Origin: Ignavibacteriaceae bacterium
Lineage (GTDB): Bacteria; Bacteroidota; Ignavibacteria; Ignavibacteriales; Ignavibacteriaceae
Direction of reading: 5' to 3'
Length of the DNA: 64,000 nucleotides
Assembly: GCA_023229425.1 (NCBI GenBank)
Contig: JALNZG010000004.1
Coordinates: forward strand, 1-64,000
Position numbers and translations under genes: made by a program. Numbering within the stretch: the stretch's first letter is position 1; every line of letters begins with the position of its first letter. Below are positions 13,106 through 22,437 of this stretch, one piece after another. The notes under the pieces are model-generated. The model was not told the origin of the DNA and ran no database searches. It saw only the letters and a list, made by a program, of their open reading frames with translations.

Positions 13106-14308
13106 ATGAAAAGTAAAATTGTTATTCCAGCAAAACGGACAGAAAACATAACTTATGCCGTAAGGGACATCGTGGTTCTTGCAAATGAAGTTGCAAAAAC
13201 CGGGAAGGAAATGCTTTACCTAAATATCGGCGATCCGAATCTTTTTGATTTTGAACCGCCGAAGCATCTTGTTGAGGCAACATATCAAGCGATGCTACGA
13301 AACAAAAACGGCTATTCTCCTTCTTCCGGAATTAAAGAAGCCGTTGACGCAATTAGAAAAGAAGGAAACAGAAAGGGAATTGAAAATATTCTTGATATTT
13401 TTGTTACTACCGGTGCAAGTGAAGCGATTGATATTTGTTTAACCGCTTTAGTAAACGAAGGTGAGAATGTTTTAACTCCAACACCAGGTTATCCGTTGTA
13501 CACTGCAATTCAAAGCAAGCTGCAAGCGTATGAAAATCCTTATTATCTTGATGAAGAAAATAATTGGCAGCCCGATATTAACGACATCAAGAAGAAAATT
13601 AACGAAAAAACAAAAGCGATTGTTTTAATTAATCCCAATAATCCTACCGGTTCACTTTATTCAACGGAAATATTAGAAGAAATTGTAAAGCTTGCGCTTG
13701 AGCATAACCTTGTGATCTTTGCCGATGAAATTTATGATAAACTTTTGTTTGATGGAAAGAAGCATATCGCAATTGCTTCTCTTAATAAAGAAGTTTCATG
13801 CATAACATTCGGGGGACTCTCGAAAAATTATATGGTTCCCGGTTTTCGTATCGGCTGGGGAATTATCAGCGGAAAAGATGAAAACTTGCGCGAATATATC
13901 GAAGCCATAAATAAAATTCTTCGTGCAAGATTGTCCGCCAATCATCCTGAACAATATGGATTAGTCGCTGCTTTAGAACAAGATCAATCTCATTTAAATT
14001 TGGCATTGGCAAAACTTACTAAACGAAGAGATTTGACTTTTGAAATGCTGAATGCAATTCCGGGAATTTCCTGTGTAAAACCGGAGGGAGCTTTTTACGC
14101 TTTCCCTAAATTACATACAACTAAGCCCGATGTTGATTTTGTAAAAGGTTTGTTAAAAGAAACCGGAGTGGTGGTTGTTCATGGAAGCGGATTCGGACAA
14201 CTTCCCGGTACACAGCATATTAGAGTAGTCTTCCTTCCCAACGAAGAGATTTTAACGAAGGCATATAATAATATCGGCGCGTTTTATAAGAAGTTTATGA
14301 ATGATTAG
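13106..14308 (+). CDS. PLP-dependent aminotransferase, class I/II (alanine/aspartate type)
   Basis: A 400-residue fold-type I aminotransferase. NPNNPTG at 176-182, DEIYDKLLFDG from 207, and the pyridoxal-phosphate lysine Lys240 in GGLSKNYMVPGFRIGW are intact; the carboxylate-binding arginine is in QHIRVVFLP near the end. The SKxYMVPGxRIGW block is typical of alanine aminotransferases of the AlaA/archaeal type, but substrate is not proven. It follows rlmB by about 30 bp. Downstream DNA changes character: a possible cassette boundary lies 6 bp after the stop. Confidence 0.88.
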   Translation: MKSKIVIPAKRTENITYAVRDIVVLANEVAKTGKEMLYLNIGDPNLFDFEPPKHLVEATYQAMLRNKNGYSPSSGIKEAVDAIRKEGNRKGIENILDIFVTTGASEAIDICLTALVNEGENVLTPTPGYPLYTAIQSKLQAYENPYYLDEENNWQPDINDIKKKINEKTKAIVLINPNNPTGSLYSTEILEEIVKLALEHNLVIFADEIYDKLLFDGKKHIAIASLNKEVSCITFGGLSKNYMVPGFRIGWGIISGKDENLREYIEAINKILRARLSANHPEQYGLVAALEQDQSHLNLALAKLTKRRDLTFEMLNAIPGISCVKPEGAFYAFPKLHTTKPDVDFVKGLLKETGVVVVHGSGFGQLPGTQHIRVVFLPNEEILTKAYNNIGAFYKKFMND

Positions 14309-14344
14309 CTCACGTTAGGCAGTATTCTTAATTTAGGAGTAGTT

Positions 14345-15079
14345 ATGTTATTTAGAAAGAAATTTTCACTTCTTTGTGCATTCTTGATGTTATTCATCTT
14401 AAATATGACTGTATTGTCCTCATTTTGTTTTTCTCAAAAATCAGTTAATAAAGCGGTGAAAAAAGAAGTTAATGGAGAAGTATTCATAGTTACGAAAGGG
14501 GCAATAAATGTTAAACTTGGATTGGTTCCAGTATTTTTTTTAACAGAGAAACAATTTACAATTGCATCGGATGACAATAGCCCACATTATTTATCTGCTA
14601 TTGATTTCTATAACGAAAAAGATAGTGTACAGAATTATGAACATTACACTTCTGCGTATAATACAGCTATTAAGAATGTTGATTTTTATAAAAATCTTGC
14701 ACAAAAATATCGAGACTTAGAAAAGAAATATAATGTAGACGAAAAAGAGACAATAAATAATTATGAAAATATTGCAAAGGAATCTGAAGCAAATTCGAAA
14801 ATATATAGTGAAATGGCACACCGATTTATAAGAACTAGATATGATTTGAGAGCAGAAATATTTTCCATTCAATGTTTTGTCGATAGCGTAAAGCAAGAAG
14901 TCATAAATGATAAGACTAATGCTGATGGCAAGTTTAAGATTGAATTAAAGAATCAAAAATATTGGGTATTCGCAAATTCAAATAGACAAGTATCAAATGA
15001 TTCAGAAGAATATCATTGGTTGTTTCTATATACACCAGATGGGAAAAACTTGTTATTGAGTAATGATAACATGAAATAA
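14345..15079 (+). CDS. Secreted hypothetical protein
   Basis: A 244-residue protein with a signal peptide (residues 1-31, LLCAFLMLFILNMTVLSSFCF, ending before SQK). The first mature part reads VNGEVFIVTKGAINVKLGLV, which looks like a beta-sandwich start; the centre (about 95-155) is a charged helical stretch with coiled-coil character; the end has TNADGKFKIEL, reminiscent of carboxypeptidase-regulatory-like domains. No family is named with confidence. It is flanked by unusual non-coding DNA on both sides and sits in an accessory stretch next to a TIR gene. Confidence 0.7.
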   Translation: MLFRKKFSLLCAFLMLFILNMTVLSSFCFSQKSVNKAVKKEVNGEVFIVTKGAINVKLGLVPVFFLTEKQFTIASDDNSPHYLSAIDFYNEKDSVQNYEHYTSAYNTAIKNVDFYKNLAQKYRDLEKKYNVDEKETINNYENIAKESEANSKIYSEMAHRFIRTRYDLRAEIFSIQCFVDSVKQEVINDKTNADGKFKIELKNQKYWVFANSNRQVSNDSEEYHWLFLYTPDGKNLLLSNDNMK

Positions 15080-15328
15080 TGTTTTTAGAATTTACTTATT
15101 TGAAAACATTCCCCGAAAATATTCAGCTGGTTTTTTGTATTAAAGAATAATGCCACCTAGCCCACAGTTCAAGCTGACTGATTGAATGTGGACGCATTCT
15201 GTATTGCTTTTAGAGGTTCAGCGCACATTTGATAGTGAAGAAAATGAACTTGGTTCGGATAGTACATTTTGAAAGTTACCTTTGAGGCAACTTTGCCGCC
15301 AGTTGTTATATACAAAATAGGAAATTAA
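15080..15328. other. Non-coding DNA with integron attC-like character
   Basis: No gene is seen. TGCCACCTAGCCCACAG at 15151 followed by TTCAAGCTGAC resembles the 5' side of integron attC sites, and TTGCCGCCAGTTGTTATAT near 15294 sits just before the next gene. A matching GTTAGGC core (GTTRRRY) lies at 14314-14320, just before the previous gene. Pairing between the two sides is imperfect and no integrase is visible, so the reading as cassette boundaries is only a hypothesis. Confidence 0.25.
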
Positions 15329-16279
15329 ATGAACCCTAAAGTATTTATAAGTCACGCTAGTGAAGACAAAGAAAAATTTGTCGAAGAATTTGCACGAAAA
15401 TTACGCACAGATGGAATAGATGCTTGGCTGGATAAATGGGAGATGAAACCTGGTGATAGTATAGTGAATAGAATTTTTGAAGAAGGGATTAAAAATGCAA
15501 ATGCCATATTGATTGTATTATCAAAGGCTAGTGTACAAAAACCTTGGGTTAGGGAAGAAATGAACGCTAGTTTTGTCAAAAGAATCAAAGGGGAAACAAA
15601 ACTTATCCCAATTATAATTGATGACTGTGTGATTCCGGAAAGTCTAAAGAGTACAGTATGGGTTATAATTAATGATCTTTCAAATTACGTCAGCGAATAC
15701 AATGAAATTAAAATGTCGATTCTTGAAACCTCCAACAAACCAGCTTTGGGGGAACTTCCTCGTCGTACTTTAGTTGACCAATTGAGTTATTATAATTTGA
15801 ATAAAATTGATTCCTTGGTTTTTAGCGAGTCCTGTAAAATAAGTTTTGAAATAAATTCAGACCTTGTTAATACAGCCAAATTATTAAAAAGAATTAGTCA
15901 ATATGATATACATGAAGATGAATTATTTGATACTTTAGCAGTACTAGACAAAAACCATTACATAGAAACTATGAAGATTCTTGGAGGCAAAACACCTGCT
16001 TTCTCGATCACTAATTATGGATTTAAAATTTTTGCTGTTGGGTATTTCGTTGAGTATAGTGAATATGAGAAAAATATTTCCTTTAAGATTGTTAATGAAA
16101 AAATTCGTAACTCAAAAGAAATTGCAGAACAACTTAATATACCACATCTACTTGTAGTAATTATTTTGCAAGATTTAACTGATACAGGTCTGATAAAAAT
16201 CCAAAGAGTAAAGGGTGGGGTTATACTTATAATTAATGTTGAGGTAGAATTAAAGCGACAACTTAGGAATTTACTGTAG
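15329..16279 (+). CDS. TIR domain protein with C-terminal winged helix
   Basis: A 316-residue cytoplasmic protein. Residues 3 to about 130 form a TIR domain: KVFISHASEDKE, GIDAWLDKWEMKPGDSI, ANAILIVLSKAS, KPWVREEMNAS. Glu77 in PWVREE aligns with the catalytic glutamate of NAD-cleaving TIR proteins (SARM1 DWVHKE). The last 70 residues (NSKEIAEQLNIPHLLVVII to IKIQRVKGG) look like a winged helix-turn-helix. Bacterial TIR proteins often act in phage defence by degrading NAD or making signal molecules. No effector or sensor partner is adjacent, so it could be a stand-alone regulator or part of a cassette. Confidence 0.82.
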   Translation: MNPKVFISHASEDKEKFVEEFARKLRTDGIDAWLDKWEMKPGDSIVNRIFEEGIKNANAILIVLSKASVQKPWVREEMNASFVKRIKGETKLIPIIIDDCVIPESLKSTVWVIINDLSNYVSEYNEIKMSILETSNKPALGELPRRTLVDQLSYYNLNKIDSLVFSESCKISFEINSDLVNTAKLLKRISQYDIHEDELFDTLAVLDKNHYIETMKILGGKTPAFSITNYGFKIFAVGYFVEYSEYEKNISFKIVNEKIRNSKEIAEQLNIPHLLVVIILQDLTDTGLIKIQRVKGGVILIINVEVELKRQLRNLL

Positions 16280-16404
16280 AAGTGAATATAACATCTTTAT
16301 AAAGAAAAGAGTCCAAGCAAAAGTGCAGGGTATACAAGGAAAATAATTTCTTTGCTATTACTCTTCCGCCCTTTCAAGGCTAACCGCTTTGTGGATGTTT
16401 CAAC

Positions 16405-16446
16405 TTAAAATAAAAAAGGCGCTCGGTATTTCTACCAAACGCTTTG
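16405..16446 (-). terminator. Intrinsic terminator for the lipoprotein gene
   Basis: Read on the minus strand, AGCGTTTGGTA pairs with TACCGAGCGCC (one mismatch and wobble) around a GAAA loop, followed by TTTTTTATTTT. It lies 20 bp after the stop of the gene ending at 16467. Confidence 0.85.
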
Positions 16447-16466
16447 TTCTATTTTACCTAACCGAA

Positions 16467-17237
16467 TTACTGAATTTTAAAATTCACCATTGCAACAATT
16501 TCTGCAACGCCAACAAAATTCTTACTGCTAACCGTCTTCGTCGCATATCTGTATTTTACAACTTGCAAAATCGCATCTCCTGCCATTGCGCTGAGCTGAC
16601 TTGCGGGAATAGAATAGCTTCCTGTTTTGTTAGTGGTTGTTGCTGTAAAAGTAGTACTTCCGACAACTAACACAATCATCACGGAATCAGGTGCGGTTGA
16701 GTATGCGCCTGACCAGGTAACATTTAATGCACTGGTCTTAGGTGCAACCGTTGTTGCTGTGGGATTTGAAAGAGTAAATGCTGTTGGACTTGTCACGCCA
16801 ATTGTAAATGCCGGTGTATTTCCAGCTCCCGTTACACTCCAACTATGTGGATTCCCATCCCAATTCAAATCTAACGTAGTAAAGGAGGTAAAGGAATTAT
16901 AATCAACAGAAGAATTTGCAGTAGTTTTTGCAATGGTTTTTCCATTTAATGTAACTGTCCCTGCGTCTGTTCCAGTTCCTGATATATCTCCGAATTTAGC
17001 GTAACCCATGTTCATTTCAACCTTATTGTAAGGTTCAGGAACACTTGGCTCTGTGTAAGTAAAATGAATAGCAACAACAACTCTGTCAACGGTTCCGCTA
17101 AATGTTGGAATTGGTTGAGTGGTTTTTGGAGTTGTTGTGGTTGGTGGTGGCTCTGTGGTATTTGGTTTTTTACATCCGACAAAGAAAAATGTAACTACAA
17201 GAAAAGTAGTTAAAAATGATAAAAATGATTTTTTCAT
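16467..17237 (-). CDS. Hypothetical lipoprotein
   Basis: A 256-residue protein with a lipoprotein signal peptide: hydrophobic segment 5-20 and Cys22 in FFFVGCKK. A Thr/Pro-rich linker (residues 27-45) follows. The rest is rich in Thr, Ser, Val and Gly and looks all-beta, with two regions that may be Ig-like (around LNVTWSGAYSTAPDSVMIVL). No family is recognised. It is transcribed alone on the minus strand with its own terminator. Lipid attachment would use Lgt at 11480. Confidence 0.75.
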   Translation of the reverse strand: MKKSFLSFLTTFLVVTFFFVGCKKPNTTEPPPTTTTPKTTQPIPTFSGTVDRVVVAIHFTYTEPSVPEPYNKVEMNMGYAKFGDISGTGTDAGTVTLNGKTIAKTTANSSVDYNSFTSFTTLDLNWDGNPHSWSVTGAGNTPAFTIGVTSPTAFTLSNPTATTVAPKTSALNVTWSGAYSTAPDSVMIVLVVGSTTFTATTTNKTGSYSIPASQLSAMAGDAILQVVKYRYATKTVSSKNFVGVAEIVAMVNFKIQ

Positions 17238-17415
17238 GTGTATAGCCTGTATGGTTTATTAAAAAAAATATATTGCTTGGTTTTCATCCTTCTTAAACTC
17301 AATGATAACCGCTTCAAAGAAAATGAATTATTTTTAAGTAAGCAAAATTTTTTTGCCGTATTTTTTACGTATTTATTAAACAAGTCACCTTACGAAGATG
17401 CAAAAGAAAAATCAT

Positions 17416-17497
17416 CTTAATCTTAATCTTAGTCATAATCTTACTCGTTTTCAGGTAGATAATGCAGATTAAGAAAAAGATTAAGAATACGATTAAG
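17416..17497 (+). repeat. 82-nt dispersed palindromic repeat, copy A
   Basis: Starts CTTAATC and ends GATTAAG, with inner blocks ATAATCTTACTCGTTTTC and AGATTAAGAAAAAGATTA. The reverse complement of 60046-60127 has the same length, the same ends and both inner blocks. The arms are inverted repeats, so it can fold into a long imperfect hairpin. Confidence 0.75.
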
Positions 17498-17852
17498 TCA
17501 TCAATTGTGTCTTTTGCGTAACGTGAGTTAAATAATTTATTTTGGTAAATTTGAATTGTTGAGTTAAACAAATAGGTAATTCTTTTATTTCTTAGTGATT
17601 CGCCGCGGCGAATAAGTGTTCTACGTTACTAAGTGGCAATGGTCTTCTCACCACCGAGACACTAAGGGCACAAAGAAACACTAAGAAATTTTTCCTTTAA
17701 TAACTACGCAAAGTGATATACTGACTCAAGAAAAAGCAATCACCAACTACTATCTACAAACAACCAACAACTCACAACTCTCCATCCTTGTTTCGCTGAA
17801 TGCATTTCAATATATTTACAAAGTTAAAAATCAACCTTCGGTACAAAATTTT
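17498..17852. other. Gene-free stretch with low-complexity text
   Basis: Contains CACTAAGGGCACAAAGAAAC around 17660 and an A/C-rich stretch near 17740-17780 (CAACCAACAACTCACAACTC), both of the kind that recur between genes in this bacterial group. No gene, clear promoter or terminator is seen. Confidence 0.45.
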
Positions 17853-19100
17853 TTGAAAAATATTACGGTTTCTCGCCTGGATAATGGTATTACAGTCGTG
17901 TCGGAATTTATTCCCTATGTAAAATCATTCTCAATAGGATTTTGGTTTAATATCGGTTCCCGCGATGAAAATCCGGAGAACAATGGAATTGCCCATTTTA
18001 TTGAGCACATGGTTTTCAAAGGAACGAAAAAAAGAAGTTCTAAAAAAATTTCGGAAGAAATTGAATCATGCGGCGGGTATTTAAATGCCTTTACTTCCAA
18101 GGAGCATACCTGTTTTTACGGGAGAGGTTTAGCGCAGCATTTTGAAAAAACATTTGATGTTCTTTCGGATATGGTGCAAAACCCGATGTTCAAACAAGAG
18201 CATATTGTTAAAGAAGCCGGCGTTATTTTAGATGAGCTACGGGACATTAACGATAACCCCGAAGAGTTGGTTTTTGATGAATTTGAAAAACATCTTTTTG
18301 AAATGAACGGACTTGGACTTCCGATTATTGGGAAAGAGAAGAATGTTCTTTCGTTTAACTCTGATTCGATAAGAAATTATTATAAGAAAAAATATTTCAG
18401 TTCATTAACCATTGTTTGTTCGGGCGCTATTAAGCATAACGAAGTTCTTCAACTTGCGGAAAAATATTTGCTAAAAGGGTATCTACCATGCAAAAATGAA
18501 AGAAGTTCTTCCGTTGAAAATATTGTTAAACACAGCATGCTTGAAAAAGATTTCCAGCAAGTGCATATTATTTTGGGAAGAAAAGCATACGGTTATAAAG
18601 AAAAAGAAAGAATTCCGTTTAACCTTTTGACAAATATTCTTGGCGAAGGAAGCAGTTCGCGGTTGTTCCAGGCGATACGAGAAAAATTAGGGATTACGTA
18701 TCAGATAAACACTTTTATCAATTCATATTTTGATATCTCAACATTTGGCGTTTACTTCTCAACAGGAGAGAAACAGTCGGAAAAAGTTCTTTCGATTTTA
18801 TCGAAGGAGTTTAAGAAACTCCAAACGACAAAAGTTTCTGAAAAAGAATTGAAGCGCGTAAAAGAATATTTAAAAGGAAGTATGCTGCTTAGCTTAGAAA
18901 ATACTACGAACAGAATGATCCGAATTGCAAATTCACTTTTATATTTTAACAGAATTATTCCGGTGGAAGAAATTATTCGCGATGTTGAAAAAGTTACTCC
19001 GGAAGAAATTCATCAATTAGCAAAAGAAATGTTGAACGAAAAAGACTTCTCGAAAATTGAAATTCGTTCCAAGAAAAAAATTCAGAAAGCTGCCGCTTAA
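17853..19100 (+). CDS. M16-family zinc metallopeptidase
   Basis: A 415-residue protein of the pitrilysin / processing peptidase family. The inverted zinc motif HFIEH is at 48-52, and the downstream acidic ligand is expected in AGVILDELRDINDNPEE near 120-135. One M16 domain pair of about 415 residues is usual for the YmxG/PqqL-like group. There is no ATG; the TTG at 17853 gives a normal family start (ITVSRLDNGITVVSE). No signal peptide is seen. nuoG follows after 21 bp, so it may lead the nuoGHI transcript, though no functional link is known. Confidence 0.9.
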   Translation: MKNITVSRLDNGITVVSEFIPYVKSFSIGFWFNIGSRDENPENNGIAHFIEHMVFKGTKKRSSKKISEEIESCGGYLNAFTSKEHTCFYGRGLAQHFEKTFDVLSDMVQNPMFKQEHIVKEAGVILDELRDINDNPEELVFDEFEKHLFEMNGLGLPIIGKEKNVLSFNSDSIRNYYKKKYFSSLTIVCSGAIKHNEVLQLAEKYLLKGYLPCKNERSSSVENIVKHSMLEKDFQQVHIILGRKAYGYKEKERIPFNLLTNILGEGSSSRLFQAIREKLGITYQINTFINSYFDISTFGVYFSTGEKQSEKVLSILSKEFKKLQTTKVSEKELKRVKEYLKGSMLLSLENTTNRMIRIANSLLYFNRIIPVEEIIRDVEKVTPEEIHQLAKEMLNEKDFSKIEIRSKKKIQKAAA

Positions 19101-19121
19101 TAAGGAAAAAAGGTTTGCCTT

Positions 19122-20825
19122 ATGCCTAAACTAATTATTGACGGGAAAGAGATTGAATTCAATCCCGGTCAAACAGTCATTCAAGCCGCAAAAGAAAACG
19201 GAATAGATATTCCTCACTTTTGCTGGCATCCGTCACTTTCGATTTCTGGCAATTGCCGGGTTTGTTTAGTTGAAATTGAAAAAATGCCGAAGTTAGTTAT
19301 TTCTTGCTCAACGCCTGCAACGGAAGGAATGGTTGTTCAGACTCAATCGGAAAAAGTGGTTGCCGCACGTAATGCCGTAATGGAATTTTTCTTAATCAAC
19401 CATCCGCTTGACTGTCCGATCTGCGATGAAGCAGGCGAGTGCAAACTTCAAGATTATGCTTATCAACACAGTGTTGGCGAAAGCAGATTTACCGAAGAAA
19501 AAAATCATAAAGAAAAACGTGTTGAGCTTGGACCAAATGTAATGTTCGACGGTGAACGTTGTATTTCCTGCTCGCGCTGCATTCGTTTCTGCGATGAAAT
19601 TGCCGGCAAAAAAGAATTAACCTTTATCAAACGCGGCGACCGCGTAACCATCACAACTTTCCCCGGAAAGAAATTAGAAAATCCTTACTCGATAAATGTA
19701 ACAGACATTTGTCCGGTTGGCGCTTTGACGAATCGAGATTTTCGTTTTAAATCGCGTGTGTGGGAAATGGCTCCGACAAAAACAATTTGTTCCGGCTGCG
19801 CACGCGGCTGTAACATTGATGTGTGGACTCGCAATAACGAGATCCTTCGCTTAACTCCCCGCTTTAATAATGATGTTAACAGTTACTGGATGTGCGATAA
19901 CGGAAGATTAAATACTTTCAAACACATTAATGCAAACGACAGAGTGAACGGTCCGCATATTAGAAAAGAGGGCGAATTGATCAAAGTTGGTTGGGATGAA
20001 GCTTATGCAAAAACATTATCAGAACTAAAAAGTTTTGCCAAAGATGAAATTGCTGTTTTAACCTCTGCTTCCCTTACGGTTGAAGACGCATATCTCGTTT
20101 CAAAATTTGTCCGTTCGATCAATGTGAAAAATTTTGACTTTGTTAAAAATATTGTTCCCGGCAGCGGCGATGCAATTCTTATTCAAGAAGATAAAACCAC
20201 TAACGCAAAAGGTGTCGAACTGATGGGCGTTGATTCTTCAAAGGGAGGATTGAAATTCGATGAAATAATTTCACACATTGAGTCTGGAAGAATAAAAGCG
20301 GTTGTTTTAATTGAACAAGATTTGATCGGCTTGAATTCTGCATTTGAAAAAGCTTTGGCGAAATTAGATTTTCTTGTGGCTCTTGCAACTAATTTTGATA
20401 CAACAACTTCATTAGCGAATGTTGTTTTCCCCGCGTCAACTTATGCTGAAAAGAACGGCACGTGGATTAATTTTCAAGGAAGAATTCAACGAATTCGTCC
20501 CGCAGTTACAACAATCGAAATGGAAAGAAGTCTCGATGGGATGTCTTTAAGCCGCTGGGATAAATTTGGAACCGACTTTGACAGTTGGGGAAAATCTCAA
20601 AAGAATGACGCGCGCCCAACATGGAAAATTATTTCCGGTTTAGCGAATGCTTTCGGTACAAAATATAAATTTACCATGGCTGAAGAAATCTTTAACGAGA
20701 TCGCTCATACAAATCCATTGTTCAGCGGATTAGATTATGATGTCATTGGTGAAAGAGGAGTTCAATTAAAAACCGAAACCATGCAAATCCCGCCACTAGC
20801 GGGACAGAAAAAAGTTAAAATCTAA
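19122..20825 (+). CDS. nuoG: NADH-quinone oxidoreductase subunit G
   Basis: A 567-residue iron-sulfur subunit of respiratory complex I, peripheral arm. The [2Fe-2S] ferredoxin domain has Cys34, Cys45, Cys48 and Cys62. Further cluster motifs are CPICDEAGECKLQDYAYQHS (His/Cys N3 site) and CISCSRCIRFCDE; CSGCARGC begins the molybdopterin-oxidoreductase-like part. It is shorter than E. coli NuoG (about 900), as in many Bacteroidota-like genomes. A small palindrome at the 3' end encodes IPPLAGQ. nuoH follows after 14 bp. Subunits A-F are not in the window. Confidence 0.95.
   Translation: MPKLIIDGKEIEFNPGQTVIQAAKENGIDIPHFCWHPSLSISGNCRVCLVEIEKMPKLVISCSTPATEGMVVQTQSEKVVAARNAVMEFFLINHPLDCPICDEAGECKLQDYAYQHSVGESRFTEEKNHKEKRVELGPNVMFDGERCISCSRCIRFCDEIAGKKELTFIKRGDRVTITTFPGKKLENPYSINVTDICPVGALTNRDFRFKSRVWEMAPTKTICSGCARGCNIDVWTRNNEILRLTPRFNNDVNSYWMCDNGRLNTFKHINANDRVNGPHIRKEGELIKVGWDEAYAKTLSELKSFAKDEIAVLTSASLTVEDAYLVSKFVRSINVKNFDFVKNIVPGSGDAILIQEDKTTNAKGVELMGVDSSKGGLKFDEIISHIESGRIKAVVLIEQDLIGLNSAFEKALAKLDFLVALATNFDTTTSLANVVFPASTYAEKNGTWINFQGRIQRIRPAVTTIEMERSLDGMSLSRWDKFGTDFDSWGKSQKNDARPTWKIISGLANAFGTKYKFTMAEEIFNEIAHTNPLFSGLDYDVIGERGVQLKTETMQIPPLAGQKKVKI
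20788..20804. repeat. Palindrome at the end of nuoG
   Basis: TCCCGCCACTAGCGGGA: six paired bases around a 5-nt loop, coding for part of the NuoG C-terminus (IPPLAGQ). It is placed near the gene end, like the one in nusB. Confidence 0.5.
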
Positions 20826-20839
20826 AGGAAGACTTTTTT

Positions 20840-21865
20840 ATGGGAATTTTAGAATTAATAATTGTTTCGCTAATTAAGATCATTGTTATCGCAGTGGTAA
20901 TGCTGTTAACGGTTTCTTACTTAGTTTATTTTGAAAGAAAAATTGCCGCTTGGGCGCAGAACAGAATTGGTCCTAACCGTGTTGGACCCGCAGGAATATT
21001 TCAACCTTTCGCAGATGTATTAAAACTTCTTTTAAAAGAAGATATCGTTCCGACCGCTGCAAATAAATATATGCACACACTTGCCCCAATGATCGCACTG
21101 TTTGTTGCGTTCAGTACATTTGCGGTTTTACCGATTGGTCCTTCGTTCACGGCTTTTGGAAAAGTGTTTTCTTTTGTTGTCGCTGATGTAAACATCGGGA
21201 TACTTTATGTTTTAGCTTTAACCTCTGTTGGCGTTTATGCAATAACTTTTTCCGGCTGGTCATCCGGCAGCAAATATTCTTTGTTAGGCGGTATCCGCTC
21301 TTCCGCACAAATGATCTCGTATGAAATTTCAATGGGATTTTCAGTTGCCGGAGTAATTCTTTTAGCAGAATCGCTTCGCCCGATCGCAATTGTTAATGCG
21401 CAGTCCGGCTGGATGTGGAATATCGTTCTTCAACCAATCGGCTTTATAACTTTTCTTGTTTCGGCATTTGCAGAAACAAACCGTTTGCCGTTTGATCTTC
21501 CTGAAGCGGAGCCTGAACTTGTCGGCGGTTACCACACAGAATACAGCAGCATGAAATTCGCTGCATTCTTTTTATCCGAGTATGCGAATATGATCATCTC
21601 AAGCGCGCTGATCGTTACGCTTTATCTTGGCGGCTGGCAAATTCCTTATTTAGAAATGTTAAAACTTCCTGCGGGATGGGTTGTAACGTTGCAAGTTGTC
21701 GCATTCATTTTAAAACTAATTTTCATTATGTTTTTCTTTATTTGGGTGCGCTGGTCAATTCCGCGTTTCCGTTATGATCAATTGATGAATATCGGCTGGA
21801 AGGTAATGTTCCCGCTTTCGCTTTTAAATTTGCTCTGGGTAGCAATTTTAGCAATGATTTTATAA
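20840..21865 (+). CDS. nuoH: NADH-quinone oxidoreductase subunit H
   Basis: A 341-residue, highly hydrophobic complex I subunit at the junction of peripheral and membrane arms, near the quinone site. Signatures include YFERKIAAWAQNRIGPNRVG near 30-50, EISMGFSV, and FAETNRLPFDLPEAEPELVGG near 210-230 with the conserved acidic residues. About eight membrane segments. Length is normal. It is the middle gene of nuoGHI, with 14-15 bp gaps. Confidence 0.97.
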   Translation: MGILELIIVSLIKIIVIAVVMLLTVSYLVYFERKIAAWAQNRIGPNRVGPAGIFQPFADVLKLLLKEDIVPTAANKYMHTLAPMIALFVAFSTFAVLPIGPSFTAFGKVFSFVVADVNIGILYVLALTSVGVYAITFSGWSSGSKYSLLGGIRSSAQMISYEISMGFSVAGVILLAESLRPIAIVNAQSGWMWNIVLQPIGFITFLVSAFAETNRLPFDLPEAEPELVGGYHTEYSSMKFAAFFLSEYANMIISSALIVTLYLGGWQIPYLEMLKLPAGWVVTLQVVAFILKLIFIMFFFIWVRWSIPRFRYDQLMNIGWKVMFPLSLLNLLWVAILAMIL

Positions 21866-21880
21866 AGATTCGGAGATAGC

Positions 21881-22375
21881 ATGGCTAAGAAAAATAGACT
21901 AAAAGATTTATCCTTCGGGCAAAGAATTTATATTACCGAAATTCTGAAAGGGTTAAGACTAACCTTAAAAAATATGTTCCTTCCAAAATTTACGATGCAG
22001 TATCCCGAAGTAAAATTTGATCCGCCTGCATCTTACCGCGGAAGACCGGTTTTAGCCATGGAAGAAAACGGACAAGAGCGTTGTGTAGCTTGCGGACTCT
22101 GTTCGCGCGTTTGTCCGGCTCTCGCAATTGAAGTTCAAGCAGCGGAAACGGAAAATGAGAAGGAACGCTATCCTGTAAAATTTGAGATCAATATGCTGCG
22201 CTGTATTTTCTGCGGATTCTGCGAAGAGGTTTGTCCCGAAGAAGCAATATTGATGAGCAAGGATTACGAACTTGCATTTACAAACCGGGCAGATGCGATC
22301 TACGGGAAAGACAAACTGCTGACGCCCGTAAGCAAGCTGCAAGACAGAATAAATTTTGTACGACAGTTCAAATAA
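21881..22375 (+). CDS. nuoI: NADH-quinone oxidoreductase subunit I
   Basis: A 164-residue 8Fe ferredoxin-like subunit of complex I that carries clusters N6a and N6b to the quinone. The two CxxCxxCxxxCP motifs are at Cys68/71/74/78 (CVACGLCSRVCP) and Cys108/111/114/118 (CIFCGFCEEVCP). It is the last gene of this nuo segment and is closed by a terminator; nuoJ lies 7.3 kb further on. Confidence 0.97.
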   Translation: MAKKNRLKDLSFGQRIYITEILKGLRLTLKNMFLPKFTMQYPEVKFDPPASYRGRPVLAMEENGQERCVACGLCSRVCPALAIEVQAAETENEKERYPVKFEINMLRCIFCGFCEEVCPEEAILMSKDYELAFTNRADAIYGKDKLLTPVSKLQDRINFVRQFK

Positions 22376-22383
22376 TAAAATAA

Positions 22384-22419
22384 AAGGTTCACAAGTAAAA
22401 CGTGAACCTTTTGCATTTT
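22384..22419 (+). terminator. Intrinsic terminator after nuoI
   Basis: AAGGTTCAC (22384-22392) pairs perfectly with GTGAACCTT (22402-22410), followed by TTGCATTTT. The T-run is interrupted, so termination may be partial. It separates nuoGHI from comM. Confidence 0.7.
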
Positions 22420-22437
22420 AAACGAAAGAGGGAAGTA

